Shown: positions 25,128 through 35,657, counted from the first letter of the stretch. The stretch: 64,000 nucleotides of DNA from Magnetococcus sp. PR-3 (GCF_036689865.1 NZ_JBAHUQ010000005.1:124001-188000); one strand, 5' to 3'. Notes: a model not told the origin generated them from the sequence alone. Numbers and translations: made by a program.

Positions 25128-25170
25128 AAAAAAAGGTGCCCTTGCTTAAGGGGCACCTTTTTCTTTTTTT
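25128..25170 (+). terminator. Intrinsic terminator after the SPOR gene
   Basis: Stem AAAAAGGTGCCC / GGGCACCTTTTT followed by a long T-rich run, about 30 bases after the stop. Confidence 0.95.
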
Positions 25171-25341
25171 GTACGACCGCCTTAAAATACATCCATTGGA
25201 TCTGTTTAGGCTGCTTTTAAGCGGCTTCGATTGTGTCCAAGGGGCGGTACGTGCTATAAGATTTCTCTTCACACACGCGGTTTGAGCTGTTTGATGGATG
25301 TTGGTTCGCCGCACCCCTTTTAAGAGATAAAGAGACGACTG

Positions 25342-28050
25342 ATGTTCTCCGCCATTGCCCGTAAACTGTTTGGCTCCCGTAATGACCGCTATCTGCGCAC
25401 CTTGCAACCGCTGGTGGACCGCATTAATGGCCTGGAAAAGGAGTATGAGGCGCTTTCCGATTCGGAACTAACCGGAAAGACCTATGAGTTCAAGGCTCGC
25501 CTGGAAAAAGGCGAGACACTGGATGAACTGTTGCCGGAGGCCTTTGCTGTGGTGCGTGAAGGGGGCAAACGCGCCCTGGGTATGCGCCATTACGATATGC
25601 AGCTGATTGGTGGCATTGTTCTGCACCAGGGTAAAATTTCTGAGATGAAGACCGGTGAAGGTAAAACCCTGGTCGCAACCTTGCCGCTCTACCTCAATGC
25701 CCTCAGTGGTAAAGGGGCCCATTTGGTTACGGTAAACGACTATCTGGCCAGTCGTGATGCCGAGTGGATGGGGAAGCTCTATACCTTCCTGGGTATGACT
25801 GTGGGGGTTATTGTCCACGGTATTGAGGATGAAGCCCGTCAGGATGCCTATAAGGCGGATATTACCTACGGTACCAACAACGAGTTTGGCTTTGACTACC
25901 TACGGGATAATATGAAGTTCTCCCTTGAGGAGATGGTTCAGCGTCCCCTGAACTTTGCCATCGTTGATGAGGTTGACTCTATTTTGGTGGATGAAGCCAG
26001 AACACCGCTCATCATCTCCGGTCCCACCGAAGACAATACCGATAAGTACTATAAAGTGGATCGCTTGATCCCCTCTTTGGAGAATGAGGTTCATTACTCG
26101 CTGGATGAAAAACAGCGTGCGGTGACCTTTACCGAAGAGGGTAATGAAAAAATTGAAGAGCTCATGCGCAGCGCTGACCTGATTGGGGATGGCGATCTGT
26201 ATGATCTGCACAATATTGAGATGGTTCACCATGTCAATCAGGCGCTAAAAGCCCACGCCATGTTTGAGAATGACCGGGATTACATCGTTAAAGATGGTCA
26301 GGTCATTATCATTGATGAGTTTACAGGACGTATGATGCCGGGCCGTCGTTTCTCAGATGGTCTGCACCAAGCCCTGGAAGCCAAAGAGCAGGTGGTGATT
26401 CAAAATGAATCCCAGACCTTAGCCTCCATTACCTTCCAGAACCTGTTCCGTCTCTATAACAAGCTGGCCGGTATGACAGGTACGGCCGATACCGAAGCGG
26501 CTGAGTTCCAATCCATCTATGAGCTGGAAGTGGTGATCATTCCCACCAATAAAGATATGGTTCGGGAAGACCGGGATGACATGGTATTCCGCTCCTTGGA
26601 AGAGAAGCTCAAGGCTGTGGCGGATGATATCAAAATCGCCCACGATAAAGGTCAGCCTGTGCTGGTGGGTACGGTTTCCATTGAGAAGTCAGAGATGGTC
26701 TCCCACTTCTTGAAGAAGCTTAAAATTCCTCATGAAATTCTCAACGCCAAACACCATGAGCGTGAAGCTGAGATCGTTTCACAGGCTGGGCGTTTGGGGG
26801 CGGTTACCATTGCAACCAACATGGCGGGTCGGGGTACCGATATCCAGTTGGGTGGTAATGTGGATATGCGGATCAAAAATGAGATCACCGCCGATACACC
26901 CGAGGATAAAAAAGCGGAACTGGAAGCCAAAATTCGTGCAGAGTGTGAAGAGGCCAAAGCCCGTGTGTTAGAGGCGGGGGGGCTACACATTATCGGCACC
27001 GAGCGGCATGAATCCCGCCGTATTGATAACCAGCTGCGTGGACGTTCCGGTCGTCAGGGTGATCCCGGTTCCAGTTGTTTCTACCTCTCCTTGCAAGATG
27101 ACCTCATGCGTATCTTTGGTTCTGAGCGCATGGATGGCATGTTGAAAAAGCTGGGCCTGCAGGATGGGGAAGCCATTGTGCACCCCTGGATCAATAAAGC
27201 TGTGGAGTCCGCTCAGAAGAAGGTCGAAGGGCGTAACTTCGATATTCGTAAAAACCTGCTCAAGTTTGATGATGTGATGAATGAGCAGCGTAAGGTGATC
27301 TATGATCAGCGTAAGGAGTTGATGGAGAACGAAGAGATTCGTGACTACATCGATGAAATCCGCCAGGAGCTGGTTGAAGAGACGGTCAATGTTCACCTCT
27401 CCGAGGAGATCTATCCAGAAGAGTGGGATGCCAAAGCCTTTAAAGAGGCGATGATCCACCAGTTTAATCTGGATCTAGATGCCGAACCTTGGAAAAACGA
27501 AGAAGGGGTGACCAATCAGGTCGCCAAAGAGCGTGCGTGGGAGGCCGTCAAAGAGTATTCGGCTGCCCGTGAAGAGCGTCTTGGCCCTCCCCTGATGCGC
27601 TATCTAGAAAAATCAATCATGTTGCAGGTGCTTGATGCTTTGTGGAAAGAGCACTTGTTGAACATGGATCATCTGAAAGAGGGTATTCATCTGCGGGGGT
27701 ATGCGCAGAAAGATCCGCTCAATGAATATAAGCGCGAAGCCTTTGAGCTGTTCCATATGTTGCTGGAGCGTATCCGTCAGGAAGCGTTGGAGTTCCTAAG
27801 CAAGGTTGAGGTGCAGCAACAGGAAGATGTTGCGGCCCATGAAGCTGAGCTGGCGGCAGCCCGTGAACAGCAGATGAATATGGATCATCCCGAGAGTGGT
27901 GCTTGGGCCGGTGAGGGTGGGGGTGAAGCCCCAGCCGAGGGTATGCCCCAAACACCCTTTAAGCGAGAGGGTGAGAAGATTGGGCGTAATCAACCCTGCC
28001 CCTGCGGCAGTGGTAAAAAATATAAGCAGTGCTGTGGTAAGTTAAGCTAA
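25342..28050 (+). CDS. secA: Preprotein translocase ATPase SecA
   Basis: 902 residues, typical length. Motor domain 1 holds Walker A MKTGEGKT (102-109) and the [16 protein letters not shown] region; later segments [25 protein letters not shown] and [15 protein letters not shown] are motor motifs; the preprotein cross-linking and helical scaffold parts are present, and the C-terminus ends with the zinc-binding [14 protein letters not shown]. SecA pushes unfolded proteins through SecYEG and binds SecB via its zinc tail. No oddity seen. Confidence 0.99.
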   Translation: MFSAIARKLFGSRNDRYLRTLQPLVDRINGLEKEYEALSDSELTGKTYEFKARLEKGETLDELLPEAFAVVREGGKRALGMRHYDMQLIGGIVLHQGKISEMKTGEGKTLVATLPLYLNALSGKGAHLVTVNDYLASRDAEWMGKLYTFLGMTVGVIVHGIEDEARQDAYKADITYGTNNEFGFDYLRDNMKFSLEEMVQRPLNFAIVDEVDSILVDEARTPLIISGPTEDNTDKYYKVDRLIPSLENEVHYSLDEKQRAVTFTEEGNEKIEELMRSADLIGDGDLYDLHNIEMVHHVNQALKAHAMFENDRDYIVKDGQVIIIDEFTGRMMPGRRFSDGLHQALEAKEQVVIQNESQTLASITFQNLFRLYNKLAGMTGTADTEAAEFQSIYELEVVIIPTNKDMVREDRDDMVFRSLEEKLKAVADDIKIAHDKGQPVLVGTVSIEKSEMVSHFLKKLKIPHEILNAKHHEREAEIVSQAGRLGAVTIATNMAGRGTDIQLGGNVDMRIKNEITADTPEDKKAELEAKIRAECEEAKARVLEAGGLHIIGTERHESRRIDNQLRGRSGRQGDPGSSCFYLSLQDDLMRIFGSERMDGMLKKLGLQDGEAIVHPWINKAVESAQKKVEGRNFDIRKNLLKFDDVMNEQRKVIYDQRKELMENEEIRDYIDEIRQELVEETVNVHLSEEIYPEEWDAKAFKEAMIHQFNLDLDAEPWKNEEGVTNQVAKERAWEAVKEYSAAREERLGPPLMRYLEKSIMLQVLDALWKEHLLNMDHLKEGIHLRGYAQKDPLNEYKREAFELFHMLLERIRQEALEFLSKVEVQQQEDVAAHEAELAAAREQQMNMDHPESGAWAGEGGGEAPAEGMPQTPFKREGEKIGRNQPCPCGSGKKYKQCCGKLS

Positions 28051-28102
28051 GAGATCGCTTGAACTAGGTGCTCTTACCCAGCGGGTGTGTCTGGCTGTCT
28101 GT

Positions 28103-28135
28103 GGCTTACAGGGTGGTTTTGCTACCCTGTAAGCC
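28103..28135. terminator. Strong hairpin after secA
   Basis: Perfect 12-base stem GGCTTACAGGGT / ACCCTGTAAGCC around a 9-base loop. It lies 52 bases after secA and lacks a T tract, so it may terminate inefficiently or stabilise the mRNA end. Confidence 0.55.
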
Positions 28136-28192
28136 CAGTCTGCCCTTCGTTGGTATATCGGTTTTGTGGCTTCTACAAAGGAGGGCTCATAC

Positions 28193-29449
28193 ATGCGTAA
28201 ACGCGTTTTGATGGTCGCCTTCCACTTCCCCCCGGCCATGGGCTATAGCGGTACGCAACGTGCCCTGAAATTTTGCCGATATCTGCCGGACTACCAGTGG
28301 GACCCTATTGTGCTTTCCGCGCATACACGCAGTTATGCGCAAACGAGTGATGCCCAGCTCTCTGAAATTCCCGAACAGGTTCCGGTTCACCGTAGTTTTG
28401 CTCTTGATGCCACCCGCCATCTGGCCATAGCAGGTCGTTATTTTGGCTTTACAGCCCAACCAGACCGTTGGCGTAGTTGGCGGTTGCCGGCCATTTGGCA
28501 AGGGTTACGGTTGATCAAACGTTACAAGCCAGATCTGATCTGGGCCACCTATCCCGTTGCGACCAGTCACCGTATTGCCCATACCCTAAGCTTGATTACG
28601 GGCCTTCCTTGGGTGGCCGATTTTCGGGATGGTCAGTGGACGGAGACTTTTCCTGTCAACGCTAAACTGCGTGAGACCTTTGCTACACTGGAAGCACGGC
28701 ATATTGCCAGTGCCAACCGTGTGGTGGTCACCACACCGGGTATTCAACGGTTATACAGCAGCCGTTACCCTTTTTTGGACCCTGGCAAGGTGGTGGTTAT
28801 TCCCAATGGTTTTGATGAAGAGAACTTCCAGAATTTAGAACCTCAAACGGCGCTTAATCCGGATAAGCCGATCCACTTGCTCCATAGTGGGGTGATCTAT
28901 CCTGGTCAGGAAGAGCGGGACCCCGTGACCTTGATGGAGGTGTTGGGACGTTTGCACCGCCTGGGTGTGGTGGGGCCTGAGACCCTAAAGATCACCTTTA
29001 GGGGAAGTGGCATGGAAGCGCATCTGCAAAATCAGATTGATCAAAATGGTCTGGGCGATATGGTGCATGTGGCGCCAACGTTGCCGTATAGTCAGGCATT
29101 GGAAGAGATGGCCCAGGTCGATGGCCTGCTGTTGCTGCAGGGGGCCAACTTCAGCCATTTAATCCCTGCCAAGCTGTTTGAATATCTGCGTATGGGCAAG
29201 CCGATCCTGGCCCTGGCCGACCCTAATGGGGATGCCGCAGATCTTATGTTGGAGTCGGGTGTCACCACCATTTGGCCACTGCATGATACCAGTGAGATGG
29301 AAAATGCCCTGCCAGCTTTTGTGGAGCAGGTGCGCTGTGGTGCCGTGCCTGTTGCCAACCAAGATGCGGTTGGTCGTTTCTCCCGTCAGGCCCTGACCGG
29401 AGATCTGGCCACACTGTTTGATACCGTTGATATGAGTGACTTAAAATAA
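28193..29449 (+). CDS. GT-B glycosyltransferase (GT4-like)
   Basis: 418 residues from the ATG at 28193 (AAAGGAGGG upstream). N-terminal acceptor domain: VLMVAFHFPPAMGYSGTQRALKFCRYLP, with PDLIWATYPVATSHRIA; C-terminal donor domain: PNGFDEENF, IHLLHSGVIYPGQEER, and AKLFEYLRMGKPILALADPNGDAADLM, the EX-type nucleotide-sugar site. It should act on surface polysaccharide or lipid-linked sugar. Sugar and acceptor unknown. It stands between secA and the pcm/O-methyltransferase genes at the left edge of the glycan region. Confidence 0.9.
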   Translation: MRKRVLMVAFHFPPAMGYSGTQRALKFCRYLPDYQWDPIVLSAHTRSYAQTSDAQLSEIPEQVPVHRSFALDATRHLAIAGRYFGFTAQPDRWRSWRLPAIWQGLRLIKRYKPDLIWATYPVATSHRIAHTLSLITGLPWVADFRDGQWTETFPVNAKLRETFATLEARHIASANRVVVTTPGIQRLYSSRYPFLDPGKVVVIPNGFDEENFQNLEPQTALNPDKPIHLLHSGVIYPGQEERDPVTLMEVLGRLHRLGVVGPETLKITFRGSGMEAHLQNQIDQNGLGDMVHVAPTLPYSQALEEMAQVDGLLLLQGANFSHLIPAKLFEYLRMGKPILALADPNGDAADLMLESGVTTIWPLHDTSEMENALPAFVEQVRCGAVPVANQDAVGRFSRQALTGDLATLFDTVDMSDLK

Positions 29450-29775
29450 AGGGCCATGGGCTGTGATGGCCCAGCCGCCGCTCGCCTTCCCTTTATCCCC
29501 CCCCTAAAAATCGCTTTTATGCCCAGTTGCTGGAGCCTATGGGTCGCTGGAAGCTTGCGACAAGAGAGCCTTGTGGCAAAAGTGGCTGGTAGATGGACAC
29601 CACGCCCGATCCCTGATCCGAACTGCAGCCAAGTTCCCCAGCCTTTAAGGTGGCTAATGGGCCATTGAAAGAGGCGTGTCAGCCTTGGTTTCATGGATGC
29701 AAAACAGAGAAAAATGCCCGCAGCGCGCGTCATTCACCATCCTATGCTCGTTAGAGCGATCATGACGGGTATGAT
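29450..29775. other. Intergenic region, no gene supported
   Basis: About 326 bases between two convergent genes. Only a weak 6-base hairpin (29451-29472) just after the glycosyltransferase stop was seen. An overlapping minus-strand ORF of 115 codons lacks any recognisable protein character. Confidence 0.5.
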
Positions 29776-30420
29776 TTATAAGGTGTGGTGTGTTTGGCTT
29801 GAGGTCAGCGGGACAAAACTAACCGGTAAGAGTGGGTGGGCCTGTAAGTGTCCCTGTATTTTTTCGTAGAGCATTAAGGTTTGATGGTGATGGGGGTTGC
29901 CCATGGGCACGATCATTTTGCCCCCTTCGGCCAATTGATCGATCCAAGCTTGGGGGAGGGTGGGTGTGGCCGCAGCGACGGAAATTCGATCAAAGGGGGC
30001 CTGTTCAGGCCAGCCAAGCTGTCCATCTCCGGTGTGAATGGTTAGGTGGGTCAGAGCCAATTCAAGGGTGGTTTGTTTGGCCTGTAAAGCCAGAGGCTCT
30101 AGGATCTCAATGGAGTAGACCTGAGAAGCCAGTTTTGAGAGCACAGCACCATGGTAGCCGCAGCCTGTCCCAATTTCCAAAACCCGGTGACTGACATCAA
30201 TATCCAGTTTGTCACACATATAGGCCACGATGTAGGGCTGGGAGATGGTTTGGCCATGGCCGATGGGTAAGGGGCGATCTGCAAAAGCATGGTGTTGGAT
30301 GTTTTGGGGAATAAATTGCTCCCGTGGTATCTGTTGCATGGCGGCCAACACCCTGGGATCAGACACCCCCCGAGCCTGTATCTGTTCCTGAACCATTTTT
30401 TCGAGGGGAGTGGGTGCCAT
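29776..30420 (-). CDS. pcm: Protein-L-isoaspartate O-methyltransferase
   Basis: 214 residues from the ATG at 30420 (AAAGG upstream); an upstream in-frame start is not needed. Segments of the family: FADRPLPIGHGQTISQPYIVA (the IGxGQTISQP motif that binds the isoaspartyl residue), VLEIGTGCGYHGAVLS (SAM site) and AAATPTLPQAWIDQL. The enzyme methylates isoaspartyl residues in damaged proteins to start their repair. Divergent from an O-methyltransferase gene. Confidence 0.96.
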   Translation of the reverse strand: MAPTPLEKMVQEQIQARGVSDPRVLAAMQQIPREQFIPQNIQHHAFADRPLPIGHGQTISQPYIVAYMCDKLDIDVSHRVLEIGTGCGYHGAVLSKLASQVYSIEILEPLALQAKQTTLELALTHLTIHTGDGQLGWPEQAPFDRISVAAATPTLPQAWIDQLAEGGKMIVPMGNPHHHQTLMLYEKIQGHLQAHPLLPVSFVPLTSSQTHHTL

Positions 30421-30558
30421 GGAAGTGCCTTTATAGGTTGTTCGTCCGAACTCTCTCCATCTTGTGCCATATGGGGAGGGTGTCAAGCTTGCTGTACACA
30501 TAGGTGGTGGGGCATACCTTTTAGGGTCGGTTCCTTTTCACCATAAGGAGGGGGTTGG

Positions 30559-31251
30559 ATGAAGTCTGCACGTACGTTCAGTGACACTCTGCACCACTAT
30601 ATGTTGGACCACTCCTTAAGGGAGACAGAGCTGCTGTTTCGATTACGACAAGAGACAGCCCAGCACCCCTTTGCGATTATGCAGATCCCCCCGGAGCAAG
30701 GGCAGTTTATGGCCTTTTTGCTGCGGATGTTGGGCGCAAAAAAGGTGATAGAGGTCGGGACGTTTACCGGTTATAGCGCGTTATGTATGGCCATGGCACT
30801 GCCGGATGATGGGCACCTGGTCACCTGCGATATTCATGCGGAGTTTGCCGCCATTGGGCAGCCTTACTGGCATGAGGCGGGTTTGGAAGGGAAGATTGAA
30901 CTCTGCCTTGGGCCAGCGGCTGATACCCTGGAAAACTTGATCCAAACAGGGGCTGTAGGCACCGTTGACTTTGTGTTTATTGATGCCGATAAACAGGGCT
31001 ATGATGGCTACTACGAACAAGCCTTAACCCTGCTTCGGCCTGGCGGGGTTATCGCTCTGGATAATGTCTTTTTATTTGGTTCGGTGGTGGCCTCTGAGGC
31101 CGATGAACCGTTGCCCCATCGTATAGACCCGGCTGATGTAGAGGCTATGCAGAGACTCAACCGCAAGATTACCTATGATCAACGGGTGGAGATCACCATG
31201 CTGCCTATGGCCGATGGTTTGACCTTGGTGCAAAAAAAGGGTGCGGGTTAA
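30559..31251 (+). CDS. Class I SAM-dependent O-methyltransferase (caffeoyl-CoA/catechol OMT type)
   Basis: 230 residues; AAGGAGG ribosome site. The O-methyltransferase family 3 pattern is clear: QFMAFLLRMLGAKKVIEVGTFTGYSALCMA (SAM site), DFVFIDADKQGYDGYYEQAL (metal site D-x-D/K) and GGVIALDNVFLFG. Bacterial members methylate hydroxyl groups on catechol-like or other small molecules. Acceptor unknown. Its end overlaps the terminator of the convergent fucose-synthase gene. Confidence 0.92.
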   Translation: MKSARTFSDTLHHYMLDHSLRETELLFRLRQETAQHPFAIMQIPPEQGQFMAFLLRMLGAKKVIEVGTFTGYSALCMAMALPDDGHLVTCDIHAEFAAIGQPYWHEAGLEGKIELCLGPAADTLENLIQTGAVGTVDFVFIDADKQGYDGYYEQALTLLRPGGVIALDNVFLFGSVVASEADEPLPHRIDPADVEAMQRLNRKITYDQRVEITMLPMADGLTLVQKKGAG

Positions 31252-31297
31252 AAAAACAGGCCTGATCACCCTCTTTAATAGGGATTGACCAAGCCTG
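31250..31297 (-). terminator. Likely terminator of the GDP-fucose synthase gene
   Basis: Arms CAGGC/GCCTG, with inner TGATCA/TGACCA and CCCT/AGGG pairing, and seven T residues on the minus strand. It lies between the convergent O-methyltransferase and fcl stops. Confidence 0.6.
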
Positions 31298-31373
31298 GCT
31301 TTGTCTTAAGAAGTGCCTAGAGACGGGGGCTGAAAGGTTTAACCGGCTTGAAGTGGGCTCGGTACCGGCTCCA

Positions 31374-32330
31374 CTATTTTTTACGCAGGCCATCCTGATG
31401 ATCCAAGAACCATTGGTAGGCATCCTTTAACCCCGCCTCCAGGGTAAAGGCAGGGGACCAGCCCATCTCTTTAAGTTTGCTGACATCCAGGAGTTTACGG
31501 GGTGCGCCATCGGGCTTGCTGCTATCCCAAATAATCTCCCCTTCATACCCCACGGTTTGGGCAACCAACTCCGTCAGTGCTTTAATGGTTACATCCTCAC
31601 CGGTACCTACATTGACCTGCTGCATGCCCGCATAATTCTTTAACAGATGAATGACGCCAGCGGCGAGATCATCCACATGTAAAAACTCACGACGGGGTGA
31701 GCCTGTACCCCAGGCGCTGACATGGGGCTGCCCCTCTTGCTGGGCTTTATGGAAGCGCCCGATAAGGGCTGGGATTACATGGGCGTTAAGGTCGTGGTAG
31801 TTGTCTTCGGGCCCGTAGAGGTTGGTTGGCATTGCGCTGATGGCGTTAAAGCCATACTGCTTGCGGTAGGCTTGGCAGAGTTTAATGCCGGCAATTTTAG
31901 CGATGGCATACCACTCATTGGTCGGTTCCAAAGCGCTCGTCAGCAGGCACTCTTCGGTCATGGGTTGCGGTGCCAACTTGGGGTAGATGCACGAAGAGCC
32001 CAAAAAGAGCACTTTATTGACCTTGGACCGGTAGGCGGCATCAATCAAGTTGGTGGCAATTTGGATATTGTCGCGAATAAACTCAGCCGGGTAGGTGCTG
32101 TTGGCATGAATACCCCCCACGCGGGCCGCCGCAATAATCATATAGTCCGGTTTGTGGTCGGCAACATACGCTTCCACATCAGCCTGGCGGCACAGGTCCA
32201 GTTCGTTACGGCCAGCCAGTAGTAGGTTTTCATACCCTTCACTGCGCAAATAACGGCACAGGGCAGACCCCACCATGCCACGATGTCCAGCGATATGAAT
32301 TTTTGCGCCCTTATCCATGCCTTCATCCAA
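31374..32330 (-). CDS. fcl: GDP-L-fucose synthase
   Basis: 318 residues, extended SDR fold. The NADP site [13 protein letters not shown] is at the start, the catalytic YxxxK appears in [18 protein letters not shown], and the conserved [17 protein letters not shown] and [14 protein letters not shown] segments are those of Fcl/WcaG. It converts GDP-4-keto-6-deoxymannose into GDP-L-fucose, feeding surface glycan synthesis. No gmd (mannose dehydratase) lies in the window. The first ATG could be 32330 or 32318. Confidence 0.96.
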   Translation of the reverse strand: MDEGMDKGAKIHIAGHRGMVGSALCRYLRSEGYENLLLAGRNELDLCRQADVEAYVADHKPDYMIIAAARVGGIHANSTYPAEFIRDNIQIATNLIDAAYRSKVNKVLFLGSSCIYPKLAPQPMTEECLLTSALEPTNEWYAIAKIAGIKLCQAYRKQYGFNAISAMPTNLYGPEDNYHDLNAHVIPALIGRFHKAQQEGQPHVSAWGTGSPRREFLHVDDLAAGVIHLLKNYAGMQQVNVGTGEDVTIKALTELVAQTVGYEGEIIWDSSKPDGAPRKLLDVSKLKEMGWSPAFTLEAGLKDAYQWFLDHQDGLRKK

Positions 32331-32425
32331 CTCTTTGCAGTGTAAAAAATGATTAGGTCAAGATTGTCCTTCAAACCGTATAAGAAATCCACGTTCAAAA
32401 CGTGATAGGTCGGCCAATAATAGAC

Positions 32426-32459
32426 AAAAAAAAGCCCCCTGGCTGACAACCAGAGGGCT
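32426..32459 (-). terminator. Intrinsic terminator of the radical-SAM-like gene
   Basis: Stem AGCCCCCTGG / CCAGAGGGCT with one mismatch, followed by eight T residues on the minus strand, about 20 bases after the stop at 32480. Confidence 0.9.
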
Positions 32460-32479
32460 GGCACTGAAAATCAGAAATC

Positions 32480-33880
32480 TTAACAGAGGCAGCTATCGCC
32501 ACCACAGCTGTTGCATTGGGTGTGAGATTCCAAGCGGTTAAGCAGTAAATCTTCAGCATGATCGGTGGCGCTCAGGCCGTTCCAGATCATATCCACCCCT
32601 TGTTGATGTACATTGCCCAGAGGCATGCGGGCATTGATATCTTTACTACAGGGGATCAAGGTGCCATCCCACAGCAGATTGAGTTGATAAAAAGGTTCAC
32701 GGCACTTGGGTGTGGGGCTGTCATGTACCAGTGCCGCGGGCTCCATACGATCCACCAGGGGTGCCATCACTTCCGTAAGTTGGGGTGAACCCGCTTCATG
32801 ATGAGGGTCCAGCACCAGGGTTATGGTCATGGTGTGATCGTCGGGTAAAGCCGCACGTTCTTGATGCAGCAGGGTCAAACCTTGCAACATACGTGTCCAG
32901 GACCCTTCCCCATGAATGGCATCAACCTCTTGGGCGCAGGTGCCTTCGGGAGAGATCTGTAGCGTGTCTGGTGGATTGCGCAGGAGCTTTTGGCGAACCG
33001 TTGTATCGGCCAGTAAAATGGCGTTGGTGCGTAGATGGACCTGAGCACCACGGGCACGTCCCATAGCAATCAGTTGATCCAAATGTGGATGCAGTAACGG
33101 TTCCCCAACCGCATGTAGATTTAAAGCACCACTGAGTATCACCCGTTGATCCACTTCGGGATGCGGCAGATAAGGCAGGGTCATTTGATGGGAGGCGCCA
33201 TTCCAAGTGGTCAGGGCCTGCTCAAAGGTCTCCAATGCCAGTATGCCTTGGGCACGGGTCATCTCCCCCAACTGGCTTAGGGTACCCATACCTTGGTTGG
33301 TTGGTTCAACCTTAAGTGCAGGGGGTGAGGAGGGCCGGAAGTGAAAACGGCTGCGTCCACGGCTATCCCGATAGGGTTTAAGGCGCTCCATAAAGCGCAC
33401 TTCAGGATCATCTCGCTCTACAACACTGCCCAGGGCATTGCGTAGGTTCATGGAGGTCCGTGCGGTACGGTAACCCATGTTACACAAGGCGTGGTGCAGA
33501 TCTGGGTTGCTCTGTAGTGTGACCAGATGGTTCACCTGTCCACAGACCTGTAGCAACTGACCGCAGAACGCCTGCAAAAACATCAGTTGATCCGGTTGCA
33601 GCAGTACCAACTGTTCACGATCCTGCAACAGCTCCACCAGGTCCTGCCAACTGTTTAGACCAGAGAGCAGGTTACCTTGGGCGCAGTAGAGGTATCCCAG
33701 GGTGTAGAGGGCATGTAGATCCAGTGGTTCCTTTTCCAGTCGACGTCGGGTATCCACCTTGGCTGGGGTTATACTCCCCGCTGCGATGAGGTGAGCCATG
33801 CGTTGGGTGTAGGGTTGTTCCCCGCCACTCTGCATGGGTTCGACGCCGCCATGGACTTCTGCTTTATGCACAAGGGCCAT
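32480..33880 (-). CDS. Radical-SAM/SPASM homologue without the radical-SAM cysteines
   Basis: 466 residues from the ATG at 33880 (AAAGGA upstream). An N-terminal helical part (about 1-180, including LHALYTLGYLYCAQGN, TPR-like) precedes a radical-SAM barrel: LKVEPTN at 189-195, GEPLLHPHLDQL, HLRTNAILL and the SPEG region. In active enzymes EPTN is followed by C-x3-C-x2-C; here the corresponding positions are Gly197, Leu201 and Leu204, with spacing kept. The SPASM part is kept, with cysteines at 393, 411, 456, 459, 464 and 466. The protein therefore probably cannot make the SAM radical, but may hold an auxiliary iron-sulfur cluster. It lies among glycan genes; role unknown. Confidence 0.82.
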   Translation of the reverse strand: MALVHKAEVHGGVEPMQSGGEQPYTQRMAHLIAAGSITPAKVDTRRRLEKEPLDLHALYTLGYLYCAQGNLLSGLNSWQDLVELLQDREQLVLLQPDQLMFLQAFCGQLLQVCGQVNHLVTLQSNPDLHHALCNMGYRTARTSMNLRNALGSVVERDDPEVRFMERLKPYRDSRGRSRFHFRPSSPPALKVEPTNQGMGTLSQLGEMTRAQGILALETFEQALTTWNGASHQMTLPYLPHPEVDQRVILSGALNLHAVGEPLLHPHLDQLIAMGRARGAQVHLRTNAILLADTTVRQKLLRNPPDTLQISPEGTCAQEVDAIHGEGSWTRMLQGLTLLHQERAALPDDHTMTITLVLDPHHEAGSPQLTEVMAPLVDRMEPAALVHDSPTPKCREPFYQLNLLWDGTLIPCSKDINARMPLGNVHQQGVDMIWNGLSATDHAEDLLLNRLESHTQCNSCGGDSCLC

Positions 33881-34112
33881 GGTCATTCCTTTCAGACCAG
33901 GTGGGCAATTCCTGCCCATGTTTGTCATCCGTGGTTAAACCTTCATGGTTGCCATTGATGACCTAATCCCTTGCCAATCCTTGGTTTTTCTCGGCCTGCC
34001 GTGGCCTAATTGGGATCTGAAAAAGTGTCAACTTATGTAAGCAGGCAGCAGCTTTTGTGCCAGGGTGGCGTATCGGCAGGATGTTGGGTTGTATCTATTT
34101 GAAAAAGCGTGA

Positions 34113-35291
34113 CTAGATCAATAGGTCCAGGAGCCACTCTTCTAAAGTGCTGGTTCGTTGGTCCCAGGTGTTTTGGGTCGCTACGTCGCGGCGGGTCTGG
34201 GGGGTGCCGACACCACCGGTGGTGAGTGCGGCCTCAATGGCATCGGCCCACTGCTGAGGATCGTGGGCAATGGCAGCGACATGGCTAAACTGGTTGGCGA
34301 CCGCATGTTGCGCGGCGGCGACCACAGGTTTACCCGTAGCCAGATATTCATGCAGCTTAACGGGGTAGCCGTGTACCACCCAATCATCCGGGCGGATGCG
34401 ATAGCAGATGGTATTAACGTCCATATGCTGGACATAGGCGGGGACATCCTGACGGGTTTTGGCCCCTAACAGGTGCACATTATCCAGGGCGCAGCACTGT
34501 GCCCATAGGTGCCGGGCTTGTTGATCCCGTTGGCTCTGTCCATTGAGCATGACGGGGCCAATAAAGACCCACTGCCAACGGCTGTAGCGGCTGGCCACAT
34601 AGAGAATCATCTCCAGATCCAGTTTAGAGTTGACGGTACCAACATAGCCAATACGTGGACCGGGTATAGCAGCGAGGTCATCCGGGCAGGGGCAACCATC
34701 GGCCTGTATAAAGGGGTAGGGGTCGGCGCCGTTGTTGAGCAGTTTGGCTTTGCCTGGGCCGGGATCAGGCAGCTGTTCCAACATACCTTGAGAGGAGGTT
34801 GTAATCAGATCGGCCCGTTCAACCAGTTGCTGTTGATAAGCTTCCAGTTGCGGGTTCCAGCTATCCATAATGGAGAAGACATCATAGATATGATAGACCA
34901 CATGGCGGGGGTTTAAACGCTCGACATAGGGCCAGAAAGAGGGATGAAAAAGAAATAGAATCTGCTGGCTGGGATCAGGCTGGCCCATCGCCTGTTGCAT
35001 GCGGGCGATATGGGTGTTGAGTGCCCAAGTTTGCCACCATGCGTAGCGGCTCCAGGTGGGAAACCAACGTCCAGGCTGGTCGACCTGAACATGGTCGGTC
35101 TGTTCAATGTGGCCGAACCAACCCGCCTGTTGCCATAAAGGGGTGTCTCTTTGCCACACATTGAGGGGGCCATAGCTGTAGGTGACCGGCCAACCCCGCT
35201 GCCCCAGTCGGGACATCAGTTGTTGGCGGCTTAACCAACGGTCATGCCAACTATGGGGCGCCAAAGCCAGAATAGATGGGCGGTGCGTCAT
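34113..35291 (-). CDS. GT-B glycosyltransferase (GT1/GT4-like)
   Basis: 392 residues. N-terminal part: ILALAPHSWHDRWLSRQQLMSRLGQRGWPV; linker WPYVERLNPRHVVYHIYDVFS; donor domain: LLNNGADPYPF, GYVGTVNSKLDLEMI, YVASRYSRWQWVFIGP and GYPVKLHEYLATGKPVVAA, the last being the EX-type donor-binding motif. It probably transfers a sugar in the surface polysaccharide pathway. Tryptophan-rich N-terminal half. Acceptor unknown. An AGGAG lies 11 bases before the start. Confidence 0.9.
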   Translation of the reverse strand: MTHRPSILALAPHSWHDRWLSRQQLMSRLGQRGWPVTYSYGPLNVWQRDTPLWQQAGWFGHIEQTDHVQVDQPGRWFPTWSRYAWWQTWALNTHIARMQQAMGQPDPSQQILFLFHPSFWPYVERLNPRHVVYHIYDVFSIMDSWNPQLEAYQQQLVERADLITTSSQGMLEQLPDPGPGKAKLLNNGADPYPFIQADGCPCPDDLAAIPGPRIGYVGTVNSKLDLEMILYVASRYSRWQWVFIGPVMLNGQSQRDQQARHLWAQCCALDNVHLLGAKTRQDVPAYVQHMDVNTICYRIRPDDWVVHGYPVKLHEYLATGKPVVAAAQHAVANQFSHVAAIAHDPQQWADAIEAALTTGGVGTPQTRRDVATQNTWDQRTSTLEEWLLDLLI

Positions 35292-35447
35292 CGCTTTGGT
35301 TACTCCTAACCCCTACAAATACATAGAACTATGTGTAGTATTAGTGTAACCCGGTGTCGATGTGGCGTCTAGAAGCAATCGGTCTACATGGTTTGGGGAT
35401 GTGAACCCCTTAAACATATAGGGCGGTAGCCCAAGATATGAGCCGCT

Positions 35448-35657
35448 CTAAACTTTTTCTGTAGCAGGGTCTTTATCTTCTTTATGCTTCTTGTTGGGTT
35501 CGCAGAGGATATGAAAGATGATACCCGAACAGAAAATGACAATACCGATGGTCGAGATCCAGGCCAGATCTTGCAGGGCATTGGCTTTACCCAAGAGAAA
35601 AAGGGTGCTGAAGATCCAAAACGTGGATAGACCCATACTGATTTGAAAACAGCTCAT
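35448..35657 (-). CDS. Small membrane protein of unknown function
   Basis: 69 residues. Two hydrophobic segments (FWIFSTLFLLGKA and ISTIGIVIFCSGIIFHIL) predict a membrane hairpin with a charged C-terminal tail (EPNKKHKEDKDPATEKV). A GAGG ribosome site 6 bases before the ATG supports expression. No family recognised. Confidence 0.6.
   Translation of the reverse strand: MSCFQISMGLSTFWIFSTLFLLGKANALQDLAWISTIGIVIFCSGIIFHILCEPNKKHKEDKDPATEKV

Noticed and set aside
29386-29733. 115-codon minus-strand ORF over the end of a glycosyltransferase gene
   Set aside because: It overlaps the real gene and has no start signal or domain.
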